From the NCBI RefSeq assembly GCF_011050365.1, contig NZ_DRFV01000009.1, positions 1 through 64,000 on the forward strand: a stretch of DNA of 64,000 nucleotides. Direction: 5' to 3'. Under the pieces are notes generated by a model. That model saw nothing but the letters and a program-made list of their open reading frames with translations. It had not been told where the DNA came from and searched no databases. Of the stretch, positions 1 through 10,629 are shown piece by piece. Made by a program: the position numbers and the translations under genes. Position 1 is the first letter of the stretch. Each line of letters starts with the position of its first letter. Source of the DNA: Pseudohongiella sp. Lineage in GTDB: Bacteria; Pseudomonadota; Gammaproteobacteria; Pseudomonadales; Pseudohongiellaceae.

Positions 1-122
1 AAAAACACGTCAACGCCAGCAAACCCGCCGGCAAAACCCGGCACCCGAAAATGAAACAGCAGCACCGCCACCACGGCGATGGCGCGCAACGCGTTGATGT
101 CGTGTCTGAAATCCTTGTCCAC
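1..122 (-). CDS. acyltransferase family 3 (OafA/YrhL-like), N-terminal fragment
   Basis: This gene is cut by the left window edge; only about 41 N-terminal codons are visible. The translation contains the segments DINALRAIAVVAVLLFHF and GGFAGVDVFF. These match the start of membrane O-acyltransferases of the acyltransferase-3 family (typically 'DGLRAlAVl.V.lFH' and 'GGFvGVDvFF'), which acetylate surface polysaccharides. The segment from about residue 12 to 26 is the first membrane helix. There is no ATG; a GTG at 122 (or the adjacent GTG at 125) follows an AAGGAG Shine-Dalgarno sequence at 128-133. It is divergent from the lipoprotein gene at 226, with a palindromic element between them. The family call rests on these two motifs only. 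Confidence 0.75.
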   Translation of the reverse strand, partial: MDKDFRHDINALRAIAVVAVLLFHFRVPGFAGGFAGVDVF

Positions 123-140
123 CACAGCTCCTTGGTTTTG

Positions 141-190
141 TTAAAGGGGACGGAGGGATTTAGCACGCAAAATCCCTCCGTCCCCTTTAA
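141..190. repeat. palindromic element, type A, copy 1
   Basis: A 50-bp near-perfect palindrome with arms TTAAAGGGGACGGAGGGATT and the reverse complement around a short loop. It is intergenic, between the divergent acyltransferase and lipoprotein genes. It has the same core as the copies at 838, 1684, 2206, 5446, 12994 and 16724. Confidence 0.95.
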
Positions 191-225
191 CAGCGCCTTT
201 GCCGACCTTGCGTTATACTACCTTT

Positions 226-834
226 ATGAGACTGCTCCTGGCATCCACAATATTGCTCTTCCTCACCGCTTGCGTGAGCACGCGCCCGGCCAACCCCGGC
301 AACGTGTGTGACATGTTTGAGGAGCGGCGCTCCTGGTATCGCGCGGCGGAGCGCACTGAGGAGCGCTGGGACGTGCCGGTGCCGGTGACCATGGCTTTTA
401 TCAACCAGGAGTCCGGATTTCAGGCTCGCGCCCGACCCCAGCGTACCCGCTTGCTGGGTTTTATCCCCTGGACCCGGCCATCCACGGCGCGCGGTTATGC
501 CCAGGCGTTAAACACGACCTGGGATGAGTACCGGCGCGAGACGGGCAATATGCTGGCCCGGCGCAGCAATTTTGGTGACGCGGTCGACTTTGTCGGCTGG
601 TACAACCAGCACAGTTACCGCCGCAACAGCATTCAGCGTGACGATGCCCGCAACCTGTACCTGGCCTATCATGAGGGTCATGCGGGTTTTAATCGGGGCA
701 CTTACCGCGACAAGGCCTGGCTGATGCCTGTGGCCGAGCGCGTGCAGCAAAACGCCAACCGCTACCAGCTGCAATATGCCAGCTGCCGCGAAGAGCTGGG
801 GCGAAGCTGGATCCGCCGGGTACTGGGGTTCTAA
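226..834 (+). CDS. lytic-transglycosylase-like (SLT domain) lipoprotein
   Basis: A 202-residue predicted lipoprotein. The start at 226 (MRLLLASTILLFLTAC) gives a clean signal peptide with lipobox LTAC, so an upstream in-frame ATG at 199 is less likely. The mature part contains VTMAFINQESGF, which places a catalytic-type Glu in a transglycosylase SLT context. It is followed by STARGYAQALNTTWDEY and an aromatic-rich segment (FVGWYNQHSYRRN, AYHEGHAGFNRG) seen in a small SLT-fold lipoprotein family of gammaproteobacteria. The likely role is cleavage or binding of peptidoglycan from the outer-membrane side. It is convergent with ligA, separated only by a palindromic element. Confidence 0.75.
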   Translation: MRLLLASTILLFLTACVSTRPANPGNVCDMFEERRSWYRAAERTEERWDVPVPVTMAFINQESGFQARARPQRTRLLGFIPWTRPSTARGYAQALNTTWDEYRRETGNMLARRSNFGDAVDFVGWYNQHSYRRNSIQRDDARNLYLAYHEGHAGFNRGTYRDKAWLMPVAERVQQNANRYQLQYASCREELGRSWIRRVLGF

Positions 835-837
835 TCT

Positions 838-2999
<2,162 letters not shown>

Positions 3000-5411
3000 T
3001 TACCGTGCGTGGGCGTTTTTTAGTTCCTGCAATTCGAAGTCACGGATGCGCTGGCGATAGTGTTCTACCGTCTGCGCGGTCATGACCGAGCGGTTGTCGT
3101 CCTTGAGTTCGGCATCCAGCGCTGCCTGTACCTTGCGTGCGGTTGCCAGCATCTGTTCAAACGCCATCATATTGTTGACCACATTGGGCAGTGTCATGAA
3201 GAAACACACACCCAGGGTGGCGAACTCACTGATCCGGTTGAGATCAAAGGTGCCCGGATTGAGCGCATTGGCCACACTGAACATTACCGGGCCGTTTTTG
3301 CGGCCACCGATCTTGTCGGTATGACGATGGAAAATCGACATCTCGCCGAACTTCAGGCCGTTGCTCATCAGCACCGGCAGCAGGTCGTCACCGGCCAGTT
3401 CTGTGCCCGGACGTGCCAGCACATTGATCACCAGCACTTCGCTGTACTCGGGGGGTTCCTGGGCACGCGGTTCTTCTTCCTGCACTGACAGGTCTTCGTC
3501 ATTGTCGCCGTCCAGATCCAGCTGACTTTGCCGCAATTGCTCTGCCCGCGCCCGTTCCGCAGCGCCAGGACGCTCTGTTTCACGAACCGACAGGATGCCG
3601 TCGTCAAAATCGTCATAGCTGTCATCATCCGCAACCGCTTCGCGTTGCGCCGCCTGGTTTTCTTCCAGCTCGCGCTGGGCTCGCTTTTTCTCGGCCTTGG
3701 CGAGTTTCTTGCGAGCTTTTTTATCAGCCTTGTCGGATTTCCCGGCTTTAGCCTGCTCTTCCTGATGCGCTTCTGCCTGCTCTTCCTGCGCCTGCTCACG
3801 CACCTTGCTGCTGCCAGCAGTCCGGCCGAAAGCACCGCCCACCCAGGACATGAAACGTTTGGGGGCGGAGTCCTGCTGTTCTTCCAGGGCGGCTATGCGA
3901 CGTTCACGATCATCGTCGTCAAACAGCACGTCCATGTCATCATCCCGGCTGGCCGTGAAGGAATCATCTTCCTCGGGCTGTGGCTCCGGGTCGGCTATGT
4001 ATTCATTGTCAAAATCGGGCATATCATCCTCGACCGGTAAGGGGTCGGACTGCGAGTCGTGGTGCGGGTGTTGTGTTGCCTGTTGCTGCTCTTCAGCTTC
4101 CATGTCATCCGCGGCATAGTCCAGCAGCGGATCAGCCTGGTACTCTGGCTCTGGCTCAAATTCCGGCTCGGGCTCAGGCGTTGGCTCAAATTCCGGTTTT
4201 GGCTCAGGCGTTGGCTCAACCTCGGGTTCCGGCTCATAGTCCGGGTCAATCTCTGGTTCTGGCTCGTAGTCCGGTTCGATCTCCGGCTCTGGCTCATAGT
4301 CCGGCTCGATTTCAGGCTCTGGTTCTGGCTCAGGCTCTGACATCGCATCCCAGGTCAGCGCAGGTTCCGAAAACTCTTCGGTATGAACCACGGTCGGGCG
4401 CAATGGCTCCACCGGTGTTGCCGATAGCAAAAGCTCGTCGAGCACGTCGTCGAGTTCTGCCTCTTCTTCATCCTCATCTTCGTCGGCGCCGACCTCGACA
4501 CTGCGCTGCGCTGCGCCGGCGGTATCGTCTTTGACAGTGCGCTGAATCTTTTCCCCGAACACATCGGTATCGTCATCATCATCGGCCCACTCATCGTCAG
4601 ATGCGTCACCGTCACCGTCATCGTCAGCATAGTCGCTGTCGAACGCTTCGATGTCCTCATGGTCGTCGCGTTCGGCGACAAAACTGAACACCGGCTCCTG
4701 AATCTCCGGCGTGTCACTGGTGACATCATCTGCAGGCCTGGTGTCCTCTCCCGGCTCTGACAACATTTCTTCGTCAAAATTGCCGTCGCCGACATTCACC
4801 AGCGGTTCTTCATCAAACAGCGGCTCTTCATCGCCGGCGTCCGCCTGCGGTTCGGAAAGTGCTGCCTCGTAATCTGCCGGATCGTCCTGATCCTCATGGC
4901 GCGGCTGTTCGGTGACGCCCTGCTCGGCATCCAGGCCTTCATCAATCAGCATGGGTTCGTCGGCCGGGGCAAAATCCAGTTCGGGTGCTGACTGCGCGTC
5001 GCGCGCCGCTGCTGACTCAGGCGCAGCTGTGGACTTGACCGCTTCATCGGCCCGGGGCTGGGCTGCCGCCGACATCGCCGCCGTGCGCGTGCCGGTGCGC
5101 GACAGATTGGTCTTCAGGCCTTTGGCGCCCCGTCGCAGGGTGGAGGGTTTGCCGGTGGCGGTGGCATTGGCCTTGGCGGCGTGTGCAGAATTCTGCCGCA
5201 ATACCTCGGCAAAGGACCGCTCGACCTGACGCGCGCCACCGTTGGGCAGCTCGCGCATCTCCAGTTCGTCCAGGTCATATTCGGGGATGTTTTTTTCCAG
5301 GGCGATCTTGATCTGCCCGCGACGGGAGCGCAGCGCCACATACAGGCCTCGCAGTACCACGACCACGATAGCCAGAATCAGTATAAGAATCAGCAGTTCC
5401 CGTAAACCCAT
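3000..5411 (-). CDS. zipA: cell division protein ZipA, greatly enlarged
   Basis: FtsZ-anchoring division protein, 803 residues; E. coli ZipA has about 330. An N-terminal membrane anchor (residues 4-25, [20 protein letters not shown]) is followed by a basic stretch. A very long acidic, Pro/Glu-rich disordered region (about 100-650) follows. It contains tandem EPEPE-type repeats (about 355-427) and a charged K/A/E-rich segment (about 540-600). The C-terminal ZipA FtsZ-binding domain (about 658-790) starts at [10 protein letters not shown] and includes the conserved stretch [10 protein letters not shown] and the segment [15 protein letters not shown]. The enlargement is entirely in the linker. 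The gene lies between smc and ligA on the same strand and is presumably co-transcribed with them. Confidence 0.95.
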   Translation of the reverse strand: MGLRELLILILILAIVVVVLRGLYVALRSRRGQIKIALEKNIPEYDLDELEMRELPNGGARQVERSFAEVLRQNSAHAAKANATATGKPSTLRRGAKGLKTNLSRTGTRTAAMSAAAQPRADEAVKSTAAPESAAARDAQSAPELDFAPADEPMLIDEGLDAEQGVTEQPRHEDQDDPADYEAALSEPQADAGDEEPLFDEEPLVNVGDGNFDEEMLSEPGEDTRPADDVTSDTPEIQEPVFSFVAERDDHEDIEAFDSDYADDDGDGDASDDEWADDDDDTDVFGEKIQRTVKDDTAGAAQRSVEVGADEDEDEEEAELDDVLDELLLSATPVEPLRPTVVHTEEFSEPALTWDAMSEPEPEPEPEIEPDYEPEPEIEPDYEPEPEIDPDYEPEPEVEPTPEPKPEFEPTPEPEPEFEPEPEYQADPLLDYAADDMEAEEQQQATQHPHHDSQSDPLPVEDDMPDFDNEYIADPEPQPEEDDSFTASRDDDMDVLFDDDDRERRIAALEEQQDSAPKRFMSWVGGAFGRTAGSSKVREQAQEEQAEAHQEEQAKAGKSDKADKKARKKLAKAEKKRAQRELEENQAAQREAVADDDSYDDFDDGILSVRETERPGAAERARAEQLRQSQLDLDGDNDEDLSVQEEEPRAQEPPEYSEVLVINVLARPGTELAGDDLLPVLMSNGLKFGEMSIFHRHTDKIGGRKNGPVMFSVANALNPGTFDLNRISEFATLGVCFFMTLPNVVNNMMAFEQMLATARKVQAALDAELKDDNRSVMTAQTVEHYRQRIRDFELQELKNAHAR
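4130..4345 (-). repeat. coding tandem repeat (EPEPE units) in the zipA linker
   Basis: Degenerate tandem units of about 24-30 bp encode repeats such as [19 protein letters not shown] and [10 protein letters not shown], alternating Glu and Pro. Such arrays are prone to copy-number change, so the linker length probably varies between strains. Confidence 0.85.
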
Positions 5412-5445
5412 TGTTTACTGTTTCCTGAAAGTTTATTTGTTGATT

Positions 5446-5515
5446 GTAAGGGCTTGTAAAGGGGACGGAGGGATTTAGCCCGCTAAATCCCTCCGTCCCC
5501 TTTACAAGCCCTTAC
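5446..5515. repeat. palindromic element, type A, copy 5, extended 70-bp perfect palindrome
   Basis: The standard type-A element is extended on both sides by the inverted pair GTAAGGGCTT / AAGCCCTTAC. This gives a palindrome of about 70 bp between smc and zipA. The right outer arm contains the smc TAA stop (5512-5514). Confidence 0.95.
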
Positions 5516-8500
5516 ATCGCAGCCAGTTCTGCTGCTTCCTCAATATCTACCGCCACGATCCGCGACACGCCCGGTTCATGCATGGTAACACCCAACAGCT
5601 GATTGGCGATTTCCATGGTGAGTTTGTTGTGGGTAATAAACACAAACTGCACGGTGTCGGACATTTCTTTCACCAGTCGACCATAACGCCCTACGTTGGC
5701 ATCATCAAGCGGCGCGTCAACCTCATCGAGCATACAGAACGGTGAGGGGTTGAGGCGGAAGATGGAGAATACCAGCGCAATCGCGGTCATCGCCTTCTCA
5801 CCACCTGACAGCAAGTGAATGGTGCTGTTGCGCTTGCCCGGGGGCCGCGCCATGATTGCCACCCCGGTATCCAGCAGGTCGTCGCCGGTCATGTCCAGAT
5901 AGGCGTGACCGCCACCGAACACTTTGGGGAACAGCTCCTGCAGGCCAGCGTTGATCTTGTCGAAGGTCTCTTTAAAACGCGTGCGGGTTTCCCGGTCGAT
6001 CTTGCGGATGGCGTTTTCCAGGGTCAGCAGCGCGCGTTCCAGGTCGTCGTTCTGGGCATCCAGATACACCTTGCGCTCGGACTGCTGCTCGTATTCCTCG
6101 ATTGCCGCCAGGTTGATGGCGCCCAGACGCTGGACGCGGTTGCCGATGGCTTCCAGTTCATCCTCGCAGCTTTGCTGGGTCAGATCATCGGGCAGATTGG
6201 CCAGCACCGTATCCAGGTCGTAGCGGGCGTCCTTTAACTGCTCGGACAGCGCTTCACGTTTGACCAGGTCACCTTCGGTCTTCAGGCGATGCTCCATGAG
6301 CTGCTCACGCAGGCCGCCGGCTTTGCGTTCGAACCCTGCTCTTTCTTGTTCCAGCGCGCGCAGCTGATGCTCGTTCTCATCGGCGGCGGCCTTGGCGGCA
6401 TTCATTTTGTCTTCCACTTCCAGGCGGTTCTGCAGCAGCGTTTCCAGCTCGGTGCGTTTGCCTTCCAGCGGCATGTCGGATTCATTGAGCTGCTTTTCGA
6501 TGGACTCGATGCGCTCTTTGGCCCGCAACACCTGGGTGTTCATGCGGGCCATGGTGTCGCGCATGGAGGTGATCTGCGAGCGTAACAACTGTTCGCGCAC
6601 GCTCAACTGGTGGCTTTGATCCTTGTCATGGCGGGCCTGCTGACGGATCTGATCGAGGCTCCCGCGCAAAGAGTCGCGCTGCTGCATCAGGGTCTCGCGG
6701 CGCTCAATGTCCTGCTCCATGGCATCCAGCGCATTCTGCAGGTTTTCGCGCGAGCGGGCGATGTTCTCCTGCTCGACCTCAAGCTGCTTTTCCAGCTCTT
6801 CCAGCTCGTGCTGCAGACGCTGACGACGCTGGGTGGTCTGCTCTTCCTTCATGATCTTGGCGCTGAGCCGGGATTTCAGTTCGCTGTATTCGCGGCTGAT
6901 CTGGGCGATTTCGCGCTGCACGTTTTCACGCTCGCCTTCCAGGTCACGGAGTGCCTCGCGGCTGGCCTGCTGGTTTTCCAGTAGCTCGTCAGCCTGCTGC
7001 TGCAGAATCTCCATCTGCTCGCTCAGGCGGCTCATCTCGCCCTTGCGTGCCAGCAGCCCTTCGCTGGCATCCACCGATTTACGCACCCGGATCCAGTTGC
7101 GACCCAGCCACAGACCCTGCGGCGTCACCACTGAATCGGCGCCGCTCAGCGATTTGCGTGCCGCCAGCGCCTGATCCAGCGTGTCGGCGGTGTAAATGCC
7201 CTGCAGCAAGGCGCTGATGTCGAAATCAGCGGTGATCTTGCCCGATAATGGGGACGGAGGAGATACTTTGGCCCCCGTCTCCTTTGACGCCGAAAGTATC
7301 TCCTCCGTCCCCATTAAAGGCCCCGTTTCCAGCAACGACAACACACCCGACGGCAGTTCAGCCATCGCACCTGCCACCGAATCCAGGTCGTCGACGCACA
7401 CCGCTTGCAGGGTGTCGCCGAGCACAGCTTCCACCGCCGGTTCCCAGCCAGACGCTACTTTTATACGCTCGCCCAGACGACTGCGCTCGCTCAGGGATTT
7501 GTCCTTCAGCCAGCGGTTGAGTTTGTCGTCGGTCTGGCCAAGGGCGGATTTCTGCAGGGCATCCAGCGACGAGAACTGGCCCTTTTGGCGCTGCAGCTCG
7601 CTGCGCGCCTGATCAAGCTCGTGACCGAGCTGCTGACCCTGGCCGCGCTCCTGCTCAATCTGCGAGGCGAGCTCGGAGTTCCGTGTCTGTTTACTGTCGA
7701 GCTGATCTTCCATGGCAGTGATCTGCACGGATAGTTCGTCGATGGCATCCTGCTCGGGGTTTTCACCCAGTGTCTGGCGCTCTTCACGCAGCCGGCTGCG
7801 ACGCTCAACGCCGCGCTCGACAATCTTCTCCAGCTGCTGGATGCGGGACTGCTCTACTTCGGCCAATTGCCGGGGCTCTTCCGAGCGCTGACTGAACTCA
7901 TCCCAGGTCTGCTGCCAGCCCTGCATCTGCTCTTCAGCGTCTTCCAGCTTGATGGCGGATTCTTCCTGCGCATGCTCGGCCAGCTCCAGCTCCGGCTCAA
8001 GCACAGCAAGTTCTTCCTCCAGCGCCGCCATTTTCTGCACGTCGACCTGGGCTTCAGTTTGCGACTGCTGGAAGTTGCGCTGGTTCTCATCGAGATCCTG
8101 GCGCAACTGTTTCAGGCGCTCAATGTGATGCTCAATGGACTGTTCAATGCGGGCAATGTCGCCGCCCAGACTGTAATACCGGCCCTGCACTTCACTGAGC
8201 TCATCGTTGAGATCGGTGTGCTTGAGCAGCAGCTCTTCATGTTTGGCATCCAGACCGCGCTGTTCGGCAACGACCGACTCGATCTGCAGCTCCAGATCCT
8301 TGATCACCCCCTGCTTGGACTGCACTTCGGTGTCCAGCGCGCGCCAGCGCAGCGCGTCATATTGCGCCTTAAGATCACGCTCTTGAGCCTTGTATTCTTT
8401 GTACTTTTCAGCTGCCTGCGCCTGCCGGTGCAGGTGCGCCAACTGCCGCGTCAATTCATCACGGATGTCGGTCAGACGCTCCATGTTTTCGCGGGTACGC

Positions 8501-9054
8501 TTGATGCGGTTCTCGGTGTCGCGGCGGCGCTCCTTATACTTGGAGATGCCGGCGGCCTCTTCGATGAAGATGCGCAGCTCTTCCGGTTTGGACTCGATCA
8601 GGCGTGACACCATGCCCTGCTCAATAATGGAATAACTGCGCGGGCCCAGGCCGGTGCCGAGAAAAATATCGGTGATGTCACGACGGCGGCACTTGGTGCC
8701 GTTCAACATGTACATGTTGGTGCCGTCGCGGGAAACTTTGCGTTTGATGGAAATCTCGGCGAAGCTGGCGTATTCGCCTTTAATGCGGTTGTCGCTGTTA
8801 TCAAACACCAGCTCAATGCTGGCCTGGCCGACCGGTTTGCGATTACCTGAGCCATTAAAAATGACATCGGTCATGTTCTCGCCGCGCAGGTTCTTGGCCG
8901 AGCTTTCGCCCATGACCCAGCGCACCGCGTCGATGATATTGGATTTGCCGCAGCCGTTGGGGCCGACGACCGCTGCCAGATTGCTGGGGAAGTTGACCGT
9001 TGTAGGGTCCACAAAGGATTTAAAGCCAGCGAGTTTGATACTTTTTAAACGCAT
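5512..9054 (-). CDS. smc: chromosome segregation protein SMC, with a palindrome-derived insert in the hinge
   Basis: Structural maintenance of chromosomes ATPase, 1180 residues. Walker A is GPNGCGKSN (31-39). Long coiled coils (about 170-500 and 660-1000) flank a hinge (about 510-650). The C-terminal head carries the ABC signature LLSGGEKAM and Walker B FCMLDEVDAPLDDANV. Within the hinge, residues about 580-603 (MGTEEILSAS...KVSPPSPL) are encoded by a type-B palindromic element. This stretch has no place in other SMC hinges and probably forms an extra loop. The role is chromosome organisation with ScpA/ScpB. It is the first gene of the smc-zipA-ligA cluster. Confidence 0.97.
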   Translation of the reverse strand: MRLKSIKLAGFKSFVDPTTVNFPSNLAAVVGPNGCGKSNIIDAVRWVMGESSAKNLRGENMTDVIFNGSGNRKPVGQASIELVFDNSDNRIKGEYASFAEISIKRKVSRDGTNMYMLNGTKCRRRDITDIFLGTGLGPRSYSIIEQGMVSRLIESKPEELRIFIEEAAGISKYKERRRDTENRIKRTRENMERLTDIRDELTRQLAHLHRQAQAAEKYKEYKAQERDLKAQYDALRWRALDTEVQSKQGVIKDLELQIESVVAEQRGLDAKHEELLLKHTDLNDELSEVQGRYYSLGGDIARIEQSIEHHIERLKQLRQDLDENQRNFQQSQTEAQVDVQKMAALEEELAVLEPELELAEHAQEESAIKLEDAEEQMQGWQQTWDEFSQRSEEPRQLAEVEQSRIQQLEKIVERGVERRSRLREERQTLGENPEQDAIDELSVQITAMEDQLDSKQTRNSELASQIEQERGQGQQLGHELDQARSELQRQKGQFSSLDALQKSALGQTDDKLNRWLKDKSLSERSRLGERIKVASGWEPAVEAVLGDTLQAVCVDDLDSVAGAMAELPSGVLSLLETGPLMGTEEILSASKETGAKVSPPSPLSGKITADFDISALLQGIYTADTLDQALAARKSLSGADSVVTPQGLWLGRNWIRVRKSVDASEGLLARKGEMSRLSEQMEILQQQADELLENQQASREALRDLEGERENVQREIAQISREYSELKSRLSAKIMKEEQTTQRRQRLQHELEELEKQLEVEQENIARSRENLQNALDAMEQDIERRETLMQQRDSLRGSLDQIRQQARHDKDQSHQLSVREQLLRSQITSMRDTMARMNTQVLRAKERIESIEKQLNESDMPLEGKRTELETLLQNRLEVEDKMNAAKAAADENEHQLRALEQERAGFERKAGGLREQLMEHRLKTEGDLVKREALSEQLKDARYDLDTVLANLPDDLTQQSCEDELEAIGNRVQRLGAINLAAIEEYEQQSERKVYLDAQNDDLERALLTLENAIRKIDRETRTRFKETFDKINAGLQELFPKVFGGGHAYLDMTGDDLLDTGVAIMARPPGKRNSTIHLLSGGEKAMTAIALVFSIFRLNPSPFCMLDEVDAPLDDANVGRYGRLVKEMSDTVQFVFITHNKLTMEIANQLLGVTMHEPGVSRIVAVDIEEAAELAAM
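7246..7316. repeat. palindromic element, type B, inside smc
   Basis: A 71-bp inverted repeat with arms TAATGGGGACGGAGGAGATA and the reverse complement, around a loop of about 22 bp. It shares the GGGGACGGAGG core with type A but continues AGATACTTT. It is read through in frame in the SMC hinge. Confidence 0.95.
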
Positions 9055-9251
9055 TTAGAGGTCTGCCAACGATCCGTTGTTTGTTGTTCTGATCAAAGAC
9101 GGAAGTGTAGCTGATTTTTGCCCGCAGCGTACACCCGCTTGAACAGGTAAAGGGCATGTCGCGGGCGCGCGGGAACTTACAGGTAAATCTCCCCGCCCCC
9201 TGGTACAGAAATGTGGTAGTCTTTTTTCCGCCAATAAACAGGGAGAATTTC

Positions 9252-10385
9252 ATGCGCAAGGTGTCTGCTCTTTTGCTGAGTGCGTCAGCACTCCTGGCCA
9301 GTGGCGTAAACGCTGAGCAGCCTTTTGGCTGGATTGGCAACGGCCACACCAGTGCCTATACGCTGGGCCCGGGGGAGACAGAACTAAGTGGCAACCTGCT
9401 GCTGGTTGATGACACCATTGACGTGCTCAATTTCCGCGACGAATTTCTGGCAGGCAACAGCCGGCTTATCGATAACAGTGGCGACCTGGATGGCTGGCGT
9501 GGCGAACTGAGACTCGGTATCTGGCGCGGTCTGGAGCTGTTCTACCGGCAACAGGATCAGGACCTGACTCTCAAGGTAAACCAGCCGGCCAGCGTTAACA
9601 TACTGGATCTCAGCCAGGGGCTCTCCACCCGAAGTACCGACTGGGGCGCCAAATGGGTGTTTTTTGAAAGCACCGCCATTGATCAGACCCGGCCCTGGAC
9701 CAGCGCAGCGCTTGAGTTAACGCACACGGAGAATATCAGCGACGACTTTGATGGCTACCTTGAAAGCTTTCAATTCAATGCCAGTACCAATATCCGTTTT
9801 GAGCCGCCCCAGCGCTTTGCCATGGATCGCCTGCGTGACGAGGGCTGGCGCGCGCGCATCATCATGACCCGACCCATTCTGCCCAATGTCGCCCTGAGTG
9901 CCTGGGCCGGTTATGGCAAATCGGAGTCGTCGTCGGGGACCAGCACGGAGATCGATTTGCAATTTCTGCGCGATCAGTTTCTGCAGACCTTTGACCTGGA
10001 AGAGAACTATCTGCTGCTGGGCGCCAGTCTGAGCTGGCAATTGCTGCCGCGCCTGCCATTGCAGGCAGGTTATGAATACATACGCATCAACGCCCGGCGG
10101 CAGGATATAAACAGCAGCGACAGTAGCCTGATCCCCTCTTTTTTGCGTGGCAATGATCTGGGCAACTCTGCCACCACCAACCACACGGTGTACGCCAATA
10201 TCAACTGGTGGGTAACCCCGCGAATCCATATCGGCCTGGGCGGCAAACTGTTTGCTAACCAATTTGTGGGTGTCATTCCACACTACAACAATCCACTGAG
10301 CGGCAGTTTTTCGGACATACCATATGGTTATGCCGAGCTGAAACTGGGCATACGCCTGTCTGTGGCGGACTTCGCGCGACGCTGA
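9252..10385 (+). CDS. putative outer-membrane beta-barrel protein
   Basis: 377 residues. The start at 9252 is preceded by a GGGAGA Shine-Dalgarno sequence and gives a signal peptide (MRKVSALLLSASALLASGVNA, cleavage near residue 21). The mature part is made of alternating polar and hydrophobic strands (LRLGIWRGLELFYR, LPLQAGYEYIRINAR, YGYAELKLGIRLSV), typical of an outer-membrane barrel, but I do not recognise a named family. It is divergent from smc with about 200 bp between. A channel or a structural role are both possible. Confidence 0.55.
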   Translation: MRKVSALLLSASALLASGVNAEQPFGWIGNGHTSAYTLGPGETELSGNLLLVDDTIDVLNFRDEFLAGNSRLIDNSGDLDGWRGELRLGIWRGLELFYRQQDQDLTLKVNQPASVNILDLSQGLSTRSTDWGAKWVFFESTAIDQTRPWTSAALELTHTENISDDFDGYLESFQFNASTNIRFEPPQRFAMDRLRDEGWRARIIMTRPILPNVALSAWAGYGKSESSSGTSTEIDLQFLRDQFLQTFDLEENYLLLGASLSWQLLPRLPLQAGYEYIRINARRQDINSSDSSLIPSFLRGNDLGNSATTNHTVYANINWWVTPRIHIGLGGKLFANQFVGVIPHYNNPLSGSFSDIPYGYAELKLGIRLSVADFARR

Positions 10386-10629
10386 TTAGCCAAATAGCTA
10401 ATAGACCTGCACGGTGAAAATGCTAATATTTGGGCTCGAGTGGCTTTTATGTCACAAAAATCAGGCATTCGCGCGATAAAATTGACTTTACAACTATAAA
10501 TTCTTGTGGTTTTAGTGCTAACCTACTGCCAAATACCTGCGCCGACAGGCCCAACACTATGCTTCATGGGCGAAACTCGCGACATTTTCTGCTTTATTTA
10601 AACCATCGCTGCTTCGAGAGGGATACGCA
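10386..10629 (+). promoter_or_regulatory. upstream region of the first paralogue, shared with the second copy
   Basis: This gene-free stretch is a diverged duplicate of 14153-14444. Shared blocks are a TAGCCAA-N3-AGCTAATAG inverted repeat (10386-10403 and 14159-14176), GTCACAAAAA (10451 and 14224), ATTGACTTT (10481 and 14254), and ATCGCTGCTTCGA plus a purine-rich ribosome-binding site just before each ATG. Conservation in the same order suggests common regulation. No -10/-35 pair with standard spacing stands out. Confidence 0.6.

Noticed and set aside
45-311. Long open frame on the plus strand across the first palindrome
   Set aside because: It overlaps the better-supported lipoprotein gene and, on the opposite strand, the acyltransferase start; its sequence is low-complexity His/Arg and includes the palindrome.
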